NCBI GenBank assembly: GCA_973895155.1
Contig: OZ316893.1
Coordinates: 12,586,001 to 12,650,000 of the forward strand
Direction of reading: 5' to 3'
Source of the DNA: Marsupella aquatica
Lineage: Eukaryota > Marchantiophyta
DNA: 64,000 bases
Shown: positions 60,430 through 64,000 of the stretch, in pieces
Position numbering within the stretch: the stretch's first letter is position 1
How the letters are laid out: the number at the start of each line of letters is the position of its first letter
Position numbers and translations under genes: made by a program
Notes under the pieces: generated by a model
What the model was told of the DNA's origin: nothing
The model's input: only the letters and a program-made list of their open reading frames with translations
Database searches by the model: none

Positions 60430-60600
60430 TCTTTTTACGGCATGGCGTCCCAAAATTTACACTCAAATTGACACAAACACGAATGATAACTATAAGTTTG
60501 ATTCACAAAACTGATGAGTCTTGTTTGTTGCGATTGTTATTGACGTGGCACAATGTGGTGCCAGGAATTTTGGAAGGGACCTCTAGTGGGGTCCAGAAAG
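60430..60600 (-). repeat. Dispersed repeat, copy 2 (inverted relative to 42834-43010)
   Basis: On the minus strand it reads CCAAAATTCCTGGC, then ATTCGTGTTTGTG, then GGGACGCCATGCC, matching 42834-43010 in order and spacing. No terminal repeats or frames recognised. Confidence 0.7.
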
Positions 60601-60675
60601 AAAATTCTCTCACTTAGGCCTTCAAGCTAGTATTGTAATAAAAGTCATGTTTCCTGAGCATTATGGGCAATGAGC

Positions 60676-60990
60676 ATTATGGGCAATAATAGCCCCTCAA
60701 AACTGGACCTAAACTCTTGTTTTTGGGGGCATTTTTATATCCCATGTACCTCTAAAAAATACGTTAGTATATACAACAATAATTAACTTTTATGGACCAT
60801 CCTTGGAATCCCCCCAAATAGACCATGCCAATTATGGGCAATAATAGCCCCTCAAAAGTGGAGCTAAGCTCTTGTTTTAGGGGGCATTATTATATCTTAT
60901 GTACCTCAGTCTAAAAAGTACTTTAGTATATACAACAATAATTAACTTTTATGGACCATCCTTGGAATGCCCCCAAATAGACCATGCATG
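60676..60990. repeat. 155-bp tandem duplication
   Basis: Units start ATTATGGGCAATAATAGCCC at 60676 and 60831. They share CTCTTGTTTT, ATGTACCTC, TATACAACAATAATTAAC and GACCATCCTTGGAAT. They are about 90 percent alike. The start motif is also partly repeated just before the first unit. Confidence 0.92.
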
Positions 60991-62248
60991 ATGCATGCCA
61001 TAGAAAACTACAGTACAATAATCTCAGGGGTCTAATTATATGGAGGCCTCCCATCAGTGCAAGGTTTAGGGTGTTTAGGCCTCAAACCCTCTAATTGTGA
61101 GAATAGTTTTTAATTTTTTAACTCCTATGAAATTGAATATTCCAAAAAATTGATCAAATTAAAGACCCTAAGTCTCAAATTTGGATTTAAATACCATACT
61201 GTTTGTTTGAGAAAATTCTTAAATCTTCCCTTAGAACAAATAAAACGACCTTATCTTTAGTTGCATGTAATATGCCAGTTTTTGTTTGTAGAAGTTTAGG
61301 GGTGTGGTGTAACTTGGGGTGTGGTGTCCTAGGCCATGCATTGCTTGGGGAGGTCCCCTTTAGATATGGCCGGCTTATTATTATTCAGTTGTGGTCGTTG
61401 CAATGTGCTCAGCTCAGCTCAAGTCTATTCTACTCTACTCAGACAACTCTGATCGGATCAGTGAGTTGAAGAGCTCGATCCATCATCACGTGAATGATGC
61501 GTTCAATTCTACTCCCTATAACGATGCAGTACAAAAAGAGATCAGTGATGCTTTTCTTGTATGACAGAGGAGTGCAATGTACGTGATCGCTCCAGTTGGT
61601 TGCTGCTTTGCTCCATAATTAGTCAGTCCGAGGTCTGGCCGAGGAGTAACCGAAACTGACACAATTGAATTGTTAAGAATTCGGTAAAAATATAAAACAC
61701 AGGCAAAGAAGAAAAGCCGCCAATTCATTAGGGTGTCTCAAACCAGGCCCTCTGCAGACTTTTCTCATGAACGATCTGCTGCAAACTAAAAATTTTAGTG
61801 ACTGAAAGGCTGCAACTTCTGCTGTTGAGAGTGTCAATGCTGCGCATTCATTTGATTAATTGAAATGTGCATGCTGCTTGGTTGCGAAGTAGTGGATGCG
61901 TTCAAAAATGCCTTTCGAAATGTCTAGCCCGTACGTAGCCGTTGAATTGAACTCAACTTGGACGGCATAGTGCCACTCATGCCGTATGGTGAACCCAGAG
62001 GCGGGTCTTGTGACCCATCTCAAATCAAAGTCCCATCCAGTGATATTTGACTATGGAGATAAACGACGATTTGCTCATGACCCTGGATGTATGTTTCCTG
62101 TCACTGCAGCCCTGAAATTATTGGGAAAGTCCAGGTTCGAGATGCCACGGCTAATATTTGTGGAAAGGAATCTTGAAATCAGGTCAGGAAGTAATCCAGA
62201 AACGTACGCATCTGCACTTCTGCAGGTCCCTCAGTCTCGAGCTAGGGC

Positions 62249-62249
<1 letters not shown>

Positions 62250-62284
<35 letters not shown>
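62250..62284. repeat. (TA)n microsatellite
   Basis: About 17 TA units. It produces an artificial Tyr-Ile run in an open frame that I do not accept as a gene. Confidence 0.95.
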
Positions 62285-62285
<1 letters not shown>

Positions 62286-63554
62286 CTGCAACGTAGGAGA
62301 GGATCGATTCAAAGCATTTCACGTAAGAATCTAAGGTTTAACCTTTTGCAGAGAGGTACCCCAAAACTATATGTTGCTGTTGTTCGAGATCCTACTTTTT
62401 GGGTTCTCCTTTAAATGCTGTTTGACACTTTTCTCTTCTGAGTTTGTTTCTATAGGCATCTTTTTGATTGAAGTGGTTGGGCAGTTACGCATAGGGACAG
62501 ATTCCTGGGCATTACAGTAAAGCAGTTGACAAGAATTCCAAGCTAACAGAAATCGCCCATGTGGCACGAGCTAGTAGTCCCAGTCCATTTGAGTCTGTGA
62601 GGAAGAAACGTTGTTGACTCGCTCAAGATTCCGCAAATCAGACGAGACACCATCGTAAGTTTCGTGGGAAGAAAACAAATGATAGGATTATGGAGTGTAA
62701 AACAAGTTTTCCAGCAAATCTCTTGGGGGTGGAAAGTCCCAGGCGTTCGAGTCACTGGGTCTGAGTGAACGATAGAGTAGTTGTAAAAGTTAAACTCAAG
62801 CAAATATAAAGTTCGTCAGGGTGGAGCATGATAACTGCTGTCCACGAGGATATGCTAGGAATATTTTTTATTTTAATTTAGTAGATTACTCTAAACCTAT
62901 TCGATCTTCCCAGGCTAGGAGTGCCAACAGATTCTAGCTGATACGTCCCGGGCTTGGTAGTAAACTGACTAAATAATGAGACAAATGAGCCAGAATTAGC
63001 CAAAAGTGGCAAAAAGGTTTTTCAGAAGGCTACTAGAAAGTCTAGTATTCCTGGTAGACCCGCCCCCTGTTCTGTATCTATTTTTCAATCTTGTCCATCC
63101 TTTCTTAATATATGTTCAATTATGTTAAATTGACATTACATATATGATTGAGGGATACCTAAAACTAATCTATCTCTTCCCAAGAGTGTGATTAATAAAC
63201 TCTTTAATTAACAGTTATAACTTCTCCCATTTTAACTACTTCTCACAGTTTTGTTTTCTAAGTTTATGTTTTGAGTGACTTGCCTTGCTGACTAAAGTCA
63301 TTATGAGAGAAACATGAGAAGTCCACAATTTTTTGATTAATACATAATCTTTTAGAACTTAAACAGTTGCATATTAGAAAATTGACATGTGGATATAAGA
63401 GTGGGGAAACTGCGCAAGTCATCCAACATTAATTTATTCTTGCTTTAAGGATATTCATAAAAAAATAGTACTAAACAGAAATAATTAAGTTTTCTACTTG
63501 ATATCAGAATTATGGAGAAGAAAACTATAAGACAAGCTTTTTACTTCCTTTTGG

Positions 63555-63910
63555 GATCCTCACACCTTTACTTATTTTAAACAATTTTTCTTGCTAATCT
63601 ATTTAGACATGATAGTTGTCAAAATTTTTGAATACCATTAATTTGGGGAAGGTTCCTAAAAGTTAGATCAACCTTATCAGGAATTGGTATTATTTATGTA
63701 CGAAACTTTCTTTGCCACTTTTTACAAGCTTTCTGAGATCCTCACACCTTTAGTTAGATTAAAGAAAGTTATTTCGCTAATCTATTAGATATGATACTCT
63801 CTTCTAAAAGCTTTTAATATCATATGTGGAAGGTTGCTAAAAGTTACAGCAACCTTACCAGATATTGATATTTTCTCTCCCAGAAAATTTCTTTGCCAGT
63901 TTTTATGAGC
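63555..63910. repeat. ~182-bp tandem duplication
   Basis: Units begin GATCCTCACACCTTTA at 63555 and 63737. Each contains a TTTCTTGCTAATCT-like block, GGAAGGTTSCTAAAAGTTA, CAACCTTA-CAG and CTTTGCCA. The units are clearly diverged. The sequence may continue past the window edge. Confidence 0.85.
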
Positions 63911-64000
63911 GAGGGACACTACTGGGTTGCCTGTGCTTGTACCTCACAGTTTGTGGTAATAAACCTCTATTTCCAAACAGGAAAAAGGGGCAATAAATAC

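Larger units (their letters stand above)
54324..64000. other. Gene-free stretch downstream of MED15
   Basis: The first few hundred bases presumably include the MED15 3' UTR. Beyond this I see no gene that can be supported: open frames are short, lack family motifs and have no consistent splice sites. A stretch near 59480-59700 has weak coding character broken by stops. AT-rich sequence with several tandem duplications (separate entries) suggests old transposon debris. Confidence 0.55.

Noticed and set aside
61986-62414. 142-codon open frame with a Tyr-Ile run
   Set aside because: Part of it is the (TA)n microsatellite; no recognisable domain or splice context.

Overview
The window reads as nuclear DNA of a land plant, most likely a seedless one (bryophyte- or lycophyte-like). 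The evidence is two multi-exon genes for the HELLGH-type dipeptidyl peptidase III (DPP3), a plant-type Mediator subunit 15 gene (N-terminal KIX domain, long glutamine tracts, C-terminal APGNGSRAAVGEDL block), spliceosomal GT-AG introns of roughly 100-1200 bp, and long AT-rich intergenic stretches with tandem duplications. The species cannot be named from the sequence.

Layout. 1-8975: the last 16 exons of DPP3 copy A (+). 8976-10036: spacer with a G-box minisatellite. 10037-16074: a ~6.03-kb mobile element on the minus strand. 16075-24637: spacer with possible promoter or leader sequence for the next gene and an unrecognised minus-strand coding-like relic. 24638-40204: a complete 19-exon DPP3 copy B (+, 759 aa), whose intron 1 holds a second copy of the element (25517-31554, +). 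40205-46636: repeat-rich spacer. 46637-54323: a complete 15-exon MED15 gene (+, 1307 aa). 54324-64000: no recognisable gene, several tandem and dispersed repeats.

The most interesting content is the pair of elements. They are inverted relative to each other, align with no net length difference over 6,034 bp (position x on the left pairs with 41591 minus x on the right), and differ at only about three positions I could find, all transitions. Each carries one five-exon gene for a 653-aa tyrosine recombinase of the Crypton/DUF3504 type and no reverse transcriptase. Each is bounded by a 5-bp direct repeat (TTACG, or TTATG once), and the short inverted ends TCTAGG and CCAAGA flank it. Joined as a circle, the ends would make a classical recombinase site: two inverted arms around a 5-bp core. 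One end also carries an array of CTGACA boxes spaced by 21, 21, 21 and 31-32 bp, i.e. whole helical turns.

The two inverted copies bracket 9.44 kb that contains exon 1, and presumably the promoter, of DPP3-B. Inversion by homologous or recombinase-mediated exchange would disconnect that exon from the rest of the gene. That is an inference; the inverted geometry is seen directly.
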